From contig JAICYT010000011.1 in the NCBI GenBank assembly GCA_025934075.1, positions 1 through 36,395 on the forward strand: a stretch of DNA of 36,395 nt, given 5' to 3'. Made by a program: the position numbers and the translations under genes. Positions 15,478-23,744 of the stretch are shown here, one piece after another (position 1 is the first letter of the stretch; every line of letters starts with the position of its first letter). The notes under the pieces are model-generated. The model had not been told where the DNA came from and did no database searches. It saw nothing but the letters and a program-made list of their open reading frames with translations. This DNA is from Gemmatimonadaceae bacterium (GTDB lineage: Bacteria > Gemmatimonadota > Gemmatimonadetes > Gemmatimonadales > Gemmatimonadaceae).

Positions 15478-17874
15478 TCAACTCTCGCGCATCACCGCGA
15501 TTGGATCGACTTTGGCCGCGCGCGACGCCGGTATGAGCGTCGCCACCGCGGACGTAAATCCGAGCCCCGCTACTGCCGCGATCAGCGTCGCCGGATCGAG
15601 CGGTGCGACGCCGAACACCACTGCGCTCAGCTCGCGCTGTGCGACCAATGTCAGCGCGAGGCCGGCGGCCGCACCGCCGGCAATCAACCACCCCACCCGC
15701 GCCGCGAGCTCCCACACGACGCGGCCCGGCTCAGCTCCGAGTGCCATGCGAATGCCGATTTCGCGACGGCGCATGGCTACGGTGAGCGCGACAAGCCCAT
15801 ACAGGCCGATCACCGCGAGCGCGACGGCGGCGAATCCGAACGCGGCGATCATCCACGCCTGAAATCGTGTTTGCCCGATCGTCGCGTCGAGATAGTCCTC
15901 GAGCGGCATCATGCCGAAGACCGCACGCGACGGCGCGATGCCATGCACCGTCGCCCTGATTGCCGATAGCACCGCGCGAGGATCGCCGGCGGTCCGCACG
16001 ACATACTCGGGGTCGGGCCAAGAGCCAGCCCCGATGCACACATATAGATACGGAACGGCGCTCGTGCGGAGATTGTCCTCGCGAATGTCGTCCACGACGC
16101 CGACGATTTCCATCGGCGGCCCCTCCATACCCTGCACTCCCGCGGCGTATCGACCGACCACGTTTGCGCCGCTCGCATAGTTGGTCACGAATCGCCGGTT
16201 GACGAGCGCCTTCGGCGTGGTGCCGCGAATGCTTGCGAGATCCGGACATGTCGTTCCCGCGACAACGCGCGCGCCGAGCGCTTGGAAGTAGTCGCTCGTC
16301 ACGCTTCGCTCGCCGACCGTGAGCGCATCTCGATCGGACGACTGTTCGGCGCGTGCGACGTCCTGAAGGCGAACTTGGTATCGAATCGTCGCATTCGACG
16401 CCGGCAAGAAATTGCTGAAGCCCACCGTTGTCACGCCGGGAATGATCCGGAGTGCGTCGAGAAGCTGCTGCTGCATCTGCCCCACAGCGACACGATCCTC
16501 ATCCCACGCCGCGCCGACGTGAAATGTCGCTGCGTGCGACGCGTCGAACCCCGAATCGACATGCGCGAGGTTGTAGTAGCTCCGCAGCATGAGACCCGTG
16601 CTCGAGAGCAGCAGCGTCGCGATTGCGATCTGTCCCGCCACGAGCACGCGCTGCGAGTGCGAGCTCGACGAGATGCCGCGACCCGTGCGCGACAGCGTAC
16701 CGGCGATGCCGCGCCGGGTCGCGCGCCAGGCGGGAATCACACCGCACGCGAGCGCGGCGCACGCGCCGGACAGCGAGGCAACGACGAACGCACGCCAACT
16801 CATCGTCAATCCGGATGTGCGCGGCAGCGCTGCCAACGCCGCCGAACCGGCGCGCAGCAACACCACGTCGACGGCGACGGCAACCGCGATCGCCACGGCC
16901 GCAACAATGAGGATTTCCTGAACGACGCCGGCGACGACTTGCATTCGCGTCGCGCCGAGGAAGCCGCGGATCGCCAACTCCGTTTCGCGCCGTTGCAGTT
17001 GCGTCAGCATGAGGCCCGCCGTGTTCGCGAGCGCGATCGCCAGCAGCAGCGCGACCGATCCGAGAACGAAGATGAGCGGCTCCCGATACTGGCCGACGCG
17101 CGTCGTTTTGAGATCGGTGACCTGCGCCGACCAATCCTTGTCGGTCTTGGGGTATTGCTGCGCGAGCTCGGATTGCACGCGCGCGAGATCGCGTTGCGCC
17201 GCTTGTACGGTGACGCCGGGCTTCATCCGTCCGACGCCGGTCATGAACCGTGCGTCCCGAACATGCATCAGCGATGGCGGAAGCTGCGCCGGAATCCACA
17301 AATCGACGCGCGGGTCGTCGAATGTCGGCGGCATCACGCCGACGATCGCGTACCGTCGCCCGCCGAGCAGAAGATGTTTCGTGAGGACGTCCGGACGACG
17401 CTGGAAGCGCCGCGCCCACAGTTGATCGCTGATGACGGCAGACGCGGGGCCGCCGCTCGCGTCCTCCTCCGGGACGGTCGTGCGCCCGATCGTCGGCGCA
17501 ACCCCGAATACGGAGAAGTAGCGCGGTGAAACGCGACGCGATGCCAGGCGCTCCGGCGTGTCTCCGCTTGTTTCGGTGACGTTCTCGGCGTAGCTGCCCG
17601 CAATGCTCGCGAACGTTCGATTCAGGCTGTTCCAATCCTCGAGACGCGCGGGCGCGAGCAGTCCGGCGGCCGCGGTCTTCGACGAGTTGGCCTCGAGCAC
17701 CAGCACGAGTCTGTCCGGATGCGGGTACGGGAGGGGCTGGAGCAGCGCCGCGTCGACGACGGAAAAGACGCCCGTTGTGGCCGCGATCCCGGCCGCGAGA
17801 ATGAAGATGGCGCTGATGGTAAATCCCGGCCGGTGCGCGAGACTCCGCGCTGCTTGCGTCCACGGTCGTAGCAT
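15478..17874 (-). CDS. ADOP permease, no prefix domain
   Basis: A 798-residue permease starting directly with MLRPWTQAARSLAHRPGFTI and helix 1 (IFILAAGIAATTGVFSVVD). The first periplasmic domain has VSPRYFSVFGVAPTIGR. The first FtsX domain carries RRETELAIRGFLGATRMQVV, the second RRREIGIRMALGAEPGRVV, and the tail is RAAKVDPIAVMRES. Four Cys residues are concentrated in and after the second half (for example TTCPDLASIRG and YLYVCIGAG). The start is ATG at 17874; upstream AAGGGACC is too distant to be a strong ribosome site. A 33-codon membrane ORF lies 91 bases upstream on the same strand. No regulator or ATPase is attached. Confidence 0.94.
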   Translation of the reverse strand: MLRPWTQAARSLAHRPGFTISAIFILAAGIAATTGVFSVVDAALLQPLPYPHPDRLVLVLEANSSKTAAAGLLAPARLEDWNSLNRTFASIAGSYAENVTETSGDTPERLASRRVSPRYFSVFGVAPTIGRTTVPEEDASGGPASAVISDQLWARRFQRRPDVLTKHLLLGGRRYAIVGVMPPTFDDPRVDLWIPAQLPPSLMHVRDARFMTGVGRMKPGVTVQAAQRDLARVQSELAQQYPKTDKDWSAQVTDLKTTRVGQYREPLIFVLGSVALLLAIALANTAGLMLTQLQRRETELAIRGFLGATRMQVVAGVVQEILIVAAVAIAVAVAVDVVLLRAGSAALAALPRTSGLTMSWRAFVVASLSGACAALACGVIPAWRATRRGIAGTLSRTGRGISSSSHSQRVLVAGQIAIATLLLSSTGLMLRSYYNLAHVDSGFDASHAATFHVGAAWDEDRVAVGQMQQQLLDALRIIPGVTTVGFSNFLPASNATIRYQVRLQDVARAEQSSDRDALTVGERSVTSDYFQALGARVVAGTTCPDLASIRGTTPKALVNRRFVTNYASGANVVGRYAAGVQGMEGPPMEIVGVVDDIREDNLRTSAVPYLYVCIGAGSWPDPEYVVRTAGDPRAVLSAIRATVHGIAPSRAVFGMMPLEDYLDATIGQTRFQAWMIAAFGFAAVALAVIGLYGLVALTVAMRRREIGIRMALGAEPGRVVWELAARVGWLIAGGAAAGLALTLVAQRELSAVVFGVAPLDPATLIAAVAGLGFTSAVATLIPASRAAKVDPIAVMRES

Positions 17875-17965
17875 GATCGATGGGGCGAAGGTCCCTTGTG
17901 GTGCGGAGAGCTACTCTCTTCGGACACGGCGACCGGCCCAAAGGTTGGGTGCCGGCTCCCGGCCT

Positions 17966-18067
17966 CTAGTCCGCGACCCACGCAAGTGTGGCGAACACGA
18001 CGACGAACCCGATGCCCGTCAGGATCGCGACGGCCAGTGCAGGAGCCGGGCCGGCCGGCTCATTCAT
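17966..18067 (-). CDS. Putative 33-residue single-pass membrane peptide
   Basis: ATG at 18067-18065 opens a 33-codon frame ending in TAG at 17968-17966. After a short polar start (MNEPAGPAPA) it has one helix of about 22 residues (LAVAILTGIGFVVVFATLAW) and ends VAD. GAGG lies seven bases before the ATG, a good ribosome site. Hydrophobic frames of this length can arise by chance in GC-rich DNA, so the call rests on the start signal plus the clean membrane segment. It lies between divergent permease genes and points toward the 15478-17874 permease, so it could be co-transcribed with it. No family recognised. Confidence 0.5.
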   Translation of the reverse strand: MNEPAGPAPALAVAILTGIGFVVVFATLAWVAD

Positions 18068-18159
18068 CCACGGACCTCGCTAAACTCGAACCAACGTCTA
18101 TCATGAGCCGGAAGCTACGCAGCCACAATGCTTCGTCACTTCGGGAAGAAGAGTATGAG

Positions 18160-20601
18160 ATGAGCACCCTGCTAACGGACTTGCGGTACGCTGCGCGGTT
18201 GCTGCTCAAGGCCCGAACGTTCGCCGTCATCGCCGTTTTCACCCTGGCGTTGGGCATTGGCGCCAGCACCGCGCTGTTCTCGGTGGTCAACGGCGTGCTC
18301 CTGAACCCGTTGCCTTACCCGCATGCCGACGAGCTGGTCACGATCTACGAAGACCAGCCAGGCGTCAGCAAGTCGCCGATGAGCTACTTGAATTTTCTCG
18401 ACTGGCAGCGAATGTCGCGAACGTTCTCGTCGATGGCCATTTACCGCAATCAAGACTTCAGCATGACCGGTGATGGCCAAGCTGAACGCGTCACCGGCTT
18501 CATGGTCTCTGCCGATTTCTTCCGAACGCTCGGGCAAGCGCCCATTCTCGGCCGCGGCTTCACAGCCGACGACGACCGGGTTGGCGCGCAGCCAGTCGTG
18601 GTGCTCGGCGGTGGATTGTGGCGCCGTCGGTTCGGTGAATCGCCTTCCATTCTCAACCGCACCATCACGCTCAACGGCGCTCCATACACCATCATTGGAG
18701 TCGTTCCCTCGACCTTTACGTTTTATGGACAAGATCGCGATGTCTACACCGCGATCGGCCAGTGGAACGATCCGTCGTTTCGCGACCGCGGCATCGAAGT
18801 CAGCACGCATGCATTCGGCCGGCTCGAGCGTGGTGTGACGATCGCTCGAGCCGGCGCCGACATGGACGTCGTCGCACGCAATCTCGCGGCCGCCTATCCA
18901 GTCGCTGACAAGAACATCGGCGTCGCGCTCGTCTCCATGAAGCAGGACATCGTGGGCAACGTGCAGCCATTCCTGCTGTTGCTGCTCGCAGCGGTCGGAT
19001 TTCTTCTGCTGATCGCCTGTGCGAACGTCGCCAATCTTCTGCTCGCGCGGTCGATGGGACGGTCGCGCGAGTTCGCCATCCGCGCCGCCCTGGGCGCGAG
19101 CCGAGCGCGCCTGCTTCGTCAATTGCTCACGGAGAGCATGTTGCTCGCAACCCTCGGTGGACTATCCGGCTTGTTGCTCGCCGCGTGGGGAACAAAGATC
19201 GTCCTCAACCTGCTTCCCGGCCAACTTCCACGAGCGGGCGACGTCACGCTGGATTCGCGCGTGATGCTATTCACGATCTGCATCTCGGTGAGTGCCGGCG
19301 TTCTATTTGGGCTCGCCCCAGCGCTCAAGACCGCGCGGGTGAATCTGCACGAGGTGCTCAAAGGATCCGGACGCGGCTCGAGCGGCCAGCGTCATGGTCT
19401 TCAAAGAACGTTCATCGCATCGGAGGTCGCGCTCGCGCTCGTGTTGCTCGTCGGCGCGGGACTCATGCTGCGCAGCCTGCAGGCGCTCTGGCGCGTGGAT
19501 CCCGGGTTCGTGGCGGACCACGCGCTCACGTTCACCCTGTCTATGCCATCATCACCCAACACGACCTCCGCAGAGACGCGCGCCCGGTTGCGGCGATTCG
19601 ACGCCACTATGCAATCGGTGCCCGGCATCGAAGCGGTATCGGTGACGCTTGGCTCCCGCCCGATGATCCACGACACGTCGCTGCCATTCTGGATCGACGG
19701 ACGGCCGAAGCCGGCGACCCTGCACGACATGCCGCAGACGATGTGCTATCTCGTCGAGGCCGGATTCCGTCAGGCAATGGGGGTTCGGCTCGTGCGAGGC
19801 CGCTTCGTTTCACCGCAGGACGACGAGCGCTCGCCGGTCGTCGTCGACATCGATGATGTGTTCGCGAAGACGTATTTCCCCAATGAGAATCCGGTCGGCA
19901 AGCGGATCAACATCGCCGGTTTCGACGTGCAGGCGGAGATCGTCGGCGTCGTACACCACGTGAAGCAGTGGGGCTTGGACGTCGACCCGCGGTCGGCGAT
20001 CGAAGCGCAGATCTACTATCCCTTCATGCAGCTTCCGGAAAAGCTCATGCCGCTCGCCGCGGACGCCGTCGCCGTCGTGCTGCGCACGAGAGCCGAACCC
20101 AACGCGATGATGGAGGCTGTGCGCAGCGCCGTCGCCGATCTGGATCCGGGCGATGTCATCTACAGGGTTCAAACCTTGGATGACGTGCTCGCGAGCTCAC
20201 TCGCCGCGCGCCGCCTGTCGATGATTCTGCTGAGTGTGTTTGCGACGCTGGCGCTGGTCCTCGCGTGTGCCGGGATCTATGGCGTGATCTCCTATCTCGT
20301 CGCGCAACGCACGCATGAGATTGGCGTGCGCATGGCGCTCGGCGCGCAACGCTCGGAGGTCATGCGCCTCATTCTTGGCCATGGTGCACGCATGGTGGTT
20401 GTGGGCGTCGCGATCGGCAGCGTCGCCGCACTCGGCCTCACGCGGCTGATGACGAATCAATTGTTCGGCGTGACGGCCCACGATCCATTGACGTTCGCGG
20501 CCGTTGCCGGTGTGATCATCCTGACGGCGGTCGCGGCGTGCTACGTTCCGGCGCGCCGCGCAACGCGTGTTGATCCGATGGTCGCGCTGCGTGCGGAGTA
20601 G
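18160..20601 (+). CDS. ADOP permease, no prefix domain
   Basis: An 813-residue permease with the textbook short N-terminus MSTLLTDLRYAARLLLKART and helix 1 (FTLALGIGASTALFSVVNGV). It contains LNFLDWQRMSRTFSSMAIYR in periplasmic domain 1, REFAIRAALGASRARLLRQL in FtsX domain 1, a YFPNENPVGKRINI segment in periplasmic domain 2, HEIGVRMALGAQRSEVMRLI in FtsX domain 2, and RATRVDPMVALRAE at the end. ATG at 18160 is chosen because it matches the family start; GGGAAG lies a little far upstream. ATG at 18103 would add 19 polar residues and has no ribosome site. The gene stands alone, divergent from its left neighbour and convergent with its right one. Confidence 0.94.
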   Translation: MSTLLTDLRYAARLLLKARTFAVIAVFTLALGIGASTALFSVVNGVLLNPLPYPHADELVTIYEDQPGVSKSPMSYLNFLDWQRMSRTFSSMAIYRNQDFSMTGDGQAERVTGFMVSADFFRTLGQAPILGRGFTADDDRVGAQPVVVLGGGLWRRRFGESPSILNRTITLNGAPYTIIGVVPSTFTFYGQDRDVYTAIGQWNDPSFRDRGIEVSTHAFGRLERGVTIARAGADMDVVARNLAAAYPVADKNIGVALVSMKQDIVGNVQPFLLLLLAAVGFLLLIACANVANLLLARSMGRSREFAIRAALGASRARLLRQLLTESMLLATLGGLSGLLLAAWGTKIVLNLLPGQLPRAGDVTLDSRVMLFTICISVSAGVLFGLAPALKTARVNLHEVLKGSGRGSSGQRHGLQRTFIASEVALALVLLVGAGLMLRSLQALWRVDPGFVADHALTFTLSMPSSPNTTSAETRARLRRFDATMQSVPGIEAVSVTLGSRPMIHDTSLPFWIDGRPKPATLHDMPQTMCYLVEAGFRQAMGVRLVRGRFVSPQDDERSPVVVDIDDVFAKTYFPNENPVGKRINIAGFDVQAEIVGVVHHVKQWGLDVDPRSAIEAQIYYPFMQLPEKLMPLAADAVAVVLRTRAEPNAMMEAVRSAVADLDPGDVIYRVQTLDDVLASSLAARRLSMILLSVFATLALVLACAGIYGVISYLVAQRTHEIGVRMALGAQRSEVMRLILGHGARMVVVGVAIGSVAALGLTRLMTNQLFGVTAHDPLTFAAVAGVIILTAVAACYVPARRATRVDPMVALRAE

Positions 20602-20650
20602 GCGGCCATTTACGGAGAATGCCGACAACGACATCGGCCTTCGTATGGTA

Positions 20651-20676
20651 CGCTCATTCCAAGAATGGAATGAGCG
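20651..20676. terminator. Perfect stem-loop between convergent permease genes, probable bidirectional terminator
   Basis: Arms CGCTCATTCC (20651-20660) and GGAATGAGCG (20667-20676) are perfect 10-base complements with loop AAGAAT. It sits in the 128-base gap between convergent stop codons. Neither strand has a following T-tract, so it may act with Rho, as a 3'-end stabiliser, or as a protein site. Confidence 0.6.
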
Positions 20677-20729
20677 GCGCGGCCAGCGATCTGCCTCCGC
20701 TCGTCGCTCATGACGCGGCGAACCAAGCG

Positions 20730-23159
20730 CTACTCGACGCGCATGGCCACGATCGGATCGGCGCGAGAGGCGCGGAGCGCCGGCACGACAGTGGCGAGCA
20801 TCGTCGGTACGAACAAACTCACCACGGCCAGCGCCCACGTAACCGCGTCCACCGGGCTCACGCCATAGAGGATCGAGACCATGAGTCGCATGAGCGCATA
20901 GCCGCCTGCCAACCCGAACGCGACGCCCGCGACGACGAGCGACATGCCGTCGCGCGTCACGAGCTTCACCAGGCCCGCACGTGAGCTGCCCAGGGCCACG
21001 CGAATGCCCAGCTCTCTCGTGCGCTGCGCGACGGCGTAGCTCAACACGCCGTATAGACCGGCGATCGCGAGCACGAGCGCCACTCCCGCGAACGCGCTGA
21101 GCATGCTCACATAGAAGCGCGGCTTGCCCAGACTGTGGGCGATCACCTCTGGCATGGTGGCCACGTCGGCAATCGCCGCTGTGGGATCGGCGGCCCGGAT
21201 CACCTGTCGAACGCCGGCGACGGCGTCCGTCGGATCGCCGTGTGCGCGAATCATGATGGGAAAGCTCGACGCGCCCCGCGCGCTCTGCAGATACGACCAA
21301 TACATCTCCGGCGCAGGTTCGGCGAACGGGCCGACGTTCCGGATGTCGCTGACCACGCCGACGATCGTCGCAAATGCCGAGTCAGTGTAATAGAAGCGGC
21401 GGCCGACCGGGCTCGCGCCCTTGAAGTCGCGTTTGGCGAGGGCCTCGTTTACGACGACGACCGGGGGAGACTTCGGGCTGTCGTCATCTCCCGATCCGAG
21501 CAGACGGCCGGCAATGAGCCGCTGGCCGGTGACGCGGAAAAACCCCGGACTCGCGGAGCGCTGCTCGACGAGCGGCAATCGTGTGGGATCGCCATCCGGC
21601 ATGCCTTCGTATCGGATGTTGCTGTTCCAGCCCCAATTGACGTACGGAATGAGATTGATGGCGCCCGCAGCTTCGACATTCGGCAGCTTGCGCACGCCAT
21701 CCAGCGCCGGCTCGAGGAAGCGCCGCACCGACGTGCCGTTAGGATACCGGGCGCTCGCCACGGTCACGTTGAGCGTGAGCACGTGCGCGGTCTCGAAGCC
21801 TGGGTCCTTACCGAGAAGCCGGCCGAACGCCTTGAGTATGAGTCCCGCCCCGATGAGCAGCACGAGCGACAGCGCGATCTCCGACACGACGAGCATACGC
21901 AACGCGCGGTGGTGCTTGCGTCCACTTCCGCCGCCACGGCCGTCGCGCAGCGCATCCTGCGGATCGACGGCAGCGTTTCGCCAGGCCGGCGCCGCGCCGC
22001 ACGCAAGGCTCACCAAGAGCGCAATGACGACGCCGAACGCAATGACGCGGCCGTCGACGCTCAGGCCGGCGAGCTGCGGCATGCGCGCCGCGGCCAACGC
22101 TCCGATCGTACGCACGCCGGCTGCGGCCAAGCCGAAGCCCGCGATCGTGCCGATCGTCGTAATGAGCAAACTCTCAATGAGCGCCGGACGCATGACGTGC
22201 CACCGGCTCGCGCCCAGCGCGGTGCGCACGGCCACCTCGCGCCGGCGGTGGACGCCGCGTGCCAGCAACAGTGCCGCGACGTTCGTGACGGCGATCAACA
22301 GCACCATGCAAATGGCGCCGAAAAGCAGGAGGAGCGGCTCGCGTACGCTCCGCGCGCTTTCCGCGACGAGGGGCGCGACGCGAAGATTCTCGCCGCGCAG
22401 CTGCGGAAATTGTTCGATCAGCCGCGCGAACAACCCACGGAGCTCGGCTTGGGCCGAGGCGACCGTCGCGCCGGACGCGAGACGACCGAGCATGAGGAGC
22501 GAATTGTTTCCGCGCTGTGCGATCCGTTGCGGGGTGAAGCGAATCGGCATCCAGATGTCACCGTGCAGCACGTTGAAACCGTGCGGAATCCGGAACTGCG
22601 CCGGCGCCACTCCCACGATCGTCGTCGGCGTGCCGTCGATGTCTACCGTACGTCCGATGATCGAACGATCGGCGCGGAACTTGGCGCGCCAGAACTCGTC
22701 GCTCAGCACCGCCGTCGCTGGTGCGTCGACGCGGTCATCGTCGGGTGCGATGAGGCGTCCCAGCTCCGCGTGCGCACCCAGCATGGGAAAGAGCCCGCCG
22801 GTGACGTAGAGCTCCGATGCCTGCACCGTCTCGGCACCGAGATTCACGAGTGCCGTGCCGAACGTGACGGCGGACAGCGAGCCGACCGTGCGCGTTTCGC
22901 GTGCAAGGTCTGTGTAATTGGCGGGCGATTCGGGCCAGGTGCCCTGCGGTCCCGACTGCGGCGTGATGCGATGTACTGCGACGAGTTGGTCGGGGTCGCG
23001 CACCGGCAGTGGATGCAAGAGCGCGCGACTGATCGCGCTGGCCACGGCAGTCGTGCCGCCGATGCCAAGCGCGAGGCAGAACACGGCAGACAGCGCCATC
23101 CCGGGACTGCGCGCGAGACTGCGCGCCGCATTGCGAAGATCCGCACCGAACGACGACAT
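20730..23159 (-). CDS. ADOP permease, no prefix domain
   Basis: An 809-residue permease starting MSSFGADLRNAARSLARSPG with helix 1 (FCLALGIGGTTAVASAISRA). Periplasmic domain 1 has the TGGLFPMLGAHAELGR segment. FtsX domain 1 has RREVAVRTALGASRWHVM, with a TNVAALLLARG helix where most relatives have ANVANLLLAR. The linker is Gly-rich (DGRGGGSGRKHH). FtsX domain 2 has RELGIRVALGSSRAGLVKLV and the tail is RASRADPIVAMRVE. The start is ATG at 23159 with AGGGAGG five bases upstream, one of the strongest ribosome sites in the window. It is downstream of the frameshifted VOC gene on the same strand. Confidence 0.94.
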   Translation of the reverse strand: MSSFGADLRNAARSLARSPGMALSAVFCLALGIGGTTAVASAISRALLHPLPVRDPDQLVAVHRITPQSGPQGTWPESPANYTDLARETRTVGSLSAVTFGTALVNLGAETVQASELYVTGGLFPMLGAHAELGRLIAPDDDRVDAPATAVLSDEFWRAKFRADRSIIGRTVDIDGTPTTIVGVAPAQFRIPHGFNVLHGDIWMPIRFTPQRIAQRGNNSLLMLGRLASGATVASAQAELRGLFARLIEQFPQLRGENLRVAPLVAESARSVREPLLLLFGAICMVLLIAVTNVAALLLARGVHRRREVAVRTALGASRWHVMRPALIESLLITTIGTIAGFGLAAAGVRTIGALAAARMPQLAGLSVDGRVIAFGVVIALLVSLACGAAPAWRNAAVDPQDALRDGRGGGSGRKHHRALRMLVVSEIALSLVLLIGAGLILKAFGRLLGKDPGFETAHVLTLNVTVASARYPNGTSVRRFLEPALDGVRKLPNVEAAGAINLIPYVNWGWNSNIRYEGMPDGDPTRLPLVEQRSASPGFFRVTGQRLIAGRLLGSGDDDSPKSPPVVVVNEALAKRDFKGASPVGRRFYYTDSAFATIVGVVSDIRNVGPFAEPAPEMYWSYLQSARGASSFPIMIRAHGDPTDAVAGVRQVIRAADPTAAIADVATMPEVIAHSLGKPRFYVSMLSAFAGVALVLAIAGLYGVLSYAVAQRTRELGIRVALGSSRAGLVKLVTRDGMSLVVAGVAFGLAGGYALMRLMVSILYGVSPVDAVTWALAVVSLFVPTMLATVVPALRASRADPIVAMRVE

Positions 23160-23263
23160 GCTTCCTCCCTGGTCAGCGCATTAGACAGCAGACGCCGTCC
23201 GATGGTTGGTGACATGTGGGGCGCGCTCGCACAACCGCGTGCGCCATCCCAGCACTCGCCGCG

Positions 23264-23564
23264 TCAGCGGATCTCGGCCTGCAAACGTCTTGGATCGACG
23301 ATGCCGAACGCCTGGCCACCGGGCGCGGCAAAATAAAATGTTGTCGTCCCCGTGTATTCCACCTTCTCGAGTCCGGCATCGAGAATCCGCTTCTCGAGTC
23401 CAACCGGATCGTCGGTCTGGATTTCGAGCCAAGCTCCGCGCCGCGCATCGTGCTCATCGAGCGCATCGCCGGTGAACTCGATGCTGATCGATCCCCCACG
23501 CGGGAACCGAAACGCGACGATTGGCTCTGCCCTCGCTCTGCTGAAGGTCCGCGATCGCTTTCAT
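23264..23564 (-). pseudogene. VOC-superfamily (glyoxalase-like) gene with a +1 frameshift
   Basis: ATG at 23564, with GGAG eight bases before, begins MKAIADLQQSEG. The frame then continues into unrelated sequence and stops. One base out of phase, an open frame with no start codon of its own encodes IVAFRFPRGGSISIEF, DALDEHDARRGAWLEIQTDD, LEKRILDAGLEKVEY and TTTFYFAAPGGQAFGIVDP, ending in TGA at 23266-23264. That is a typical C-terminal VOC half (paired beta-alpha-beta with the YFAAPGGQ.FGI strand). Removing one base from the GGG run (CCC at 23530-23532 on the plus strand) joins both parts into a 99-residue protein. It is either a pseudogene or a sequence error. It lies between two permeases on the same strand. 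Confidence 0.7.
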
Positions 23565-23744
23565 GTATCGCGCTCCGATGGAGACGGTCCGCTATGACAC
23601 CTCCTACGTCGTACGTGAAAGCGTCCGTAAAACCGGCGCAAGTACCCCCGCCAAGTTGAGCGTTTGTTAGGCCGCCGGTTCCGATCGATGGCTCTCCTTC
23701 GCTCTCCCAAGAAAGGCGCTGAAATTCAAGCGATGTTAAGCGCG

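Noticed and set aside
21135..23336. 733-codon open frame on the plus strand opposite the 20730-23159 permease
   Set aside because: Arg/His/Asp-rich with no domain; it mirrors the real minus-strand gene, a usual effect of high GC with codon-position bias.
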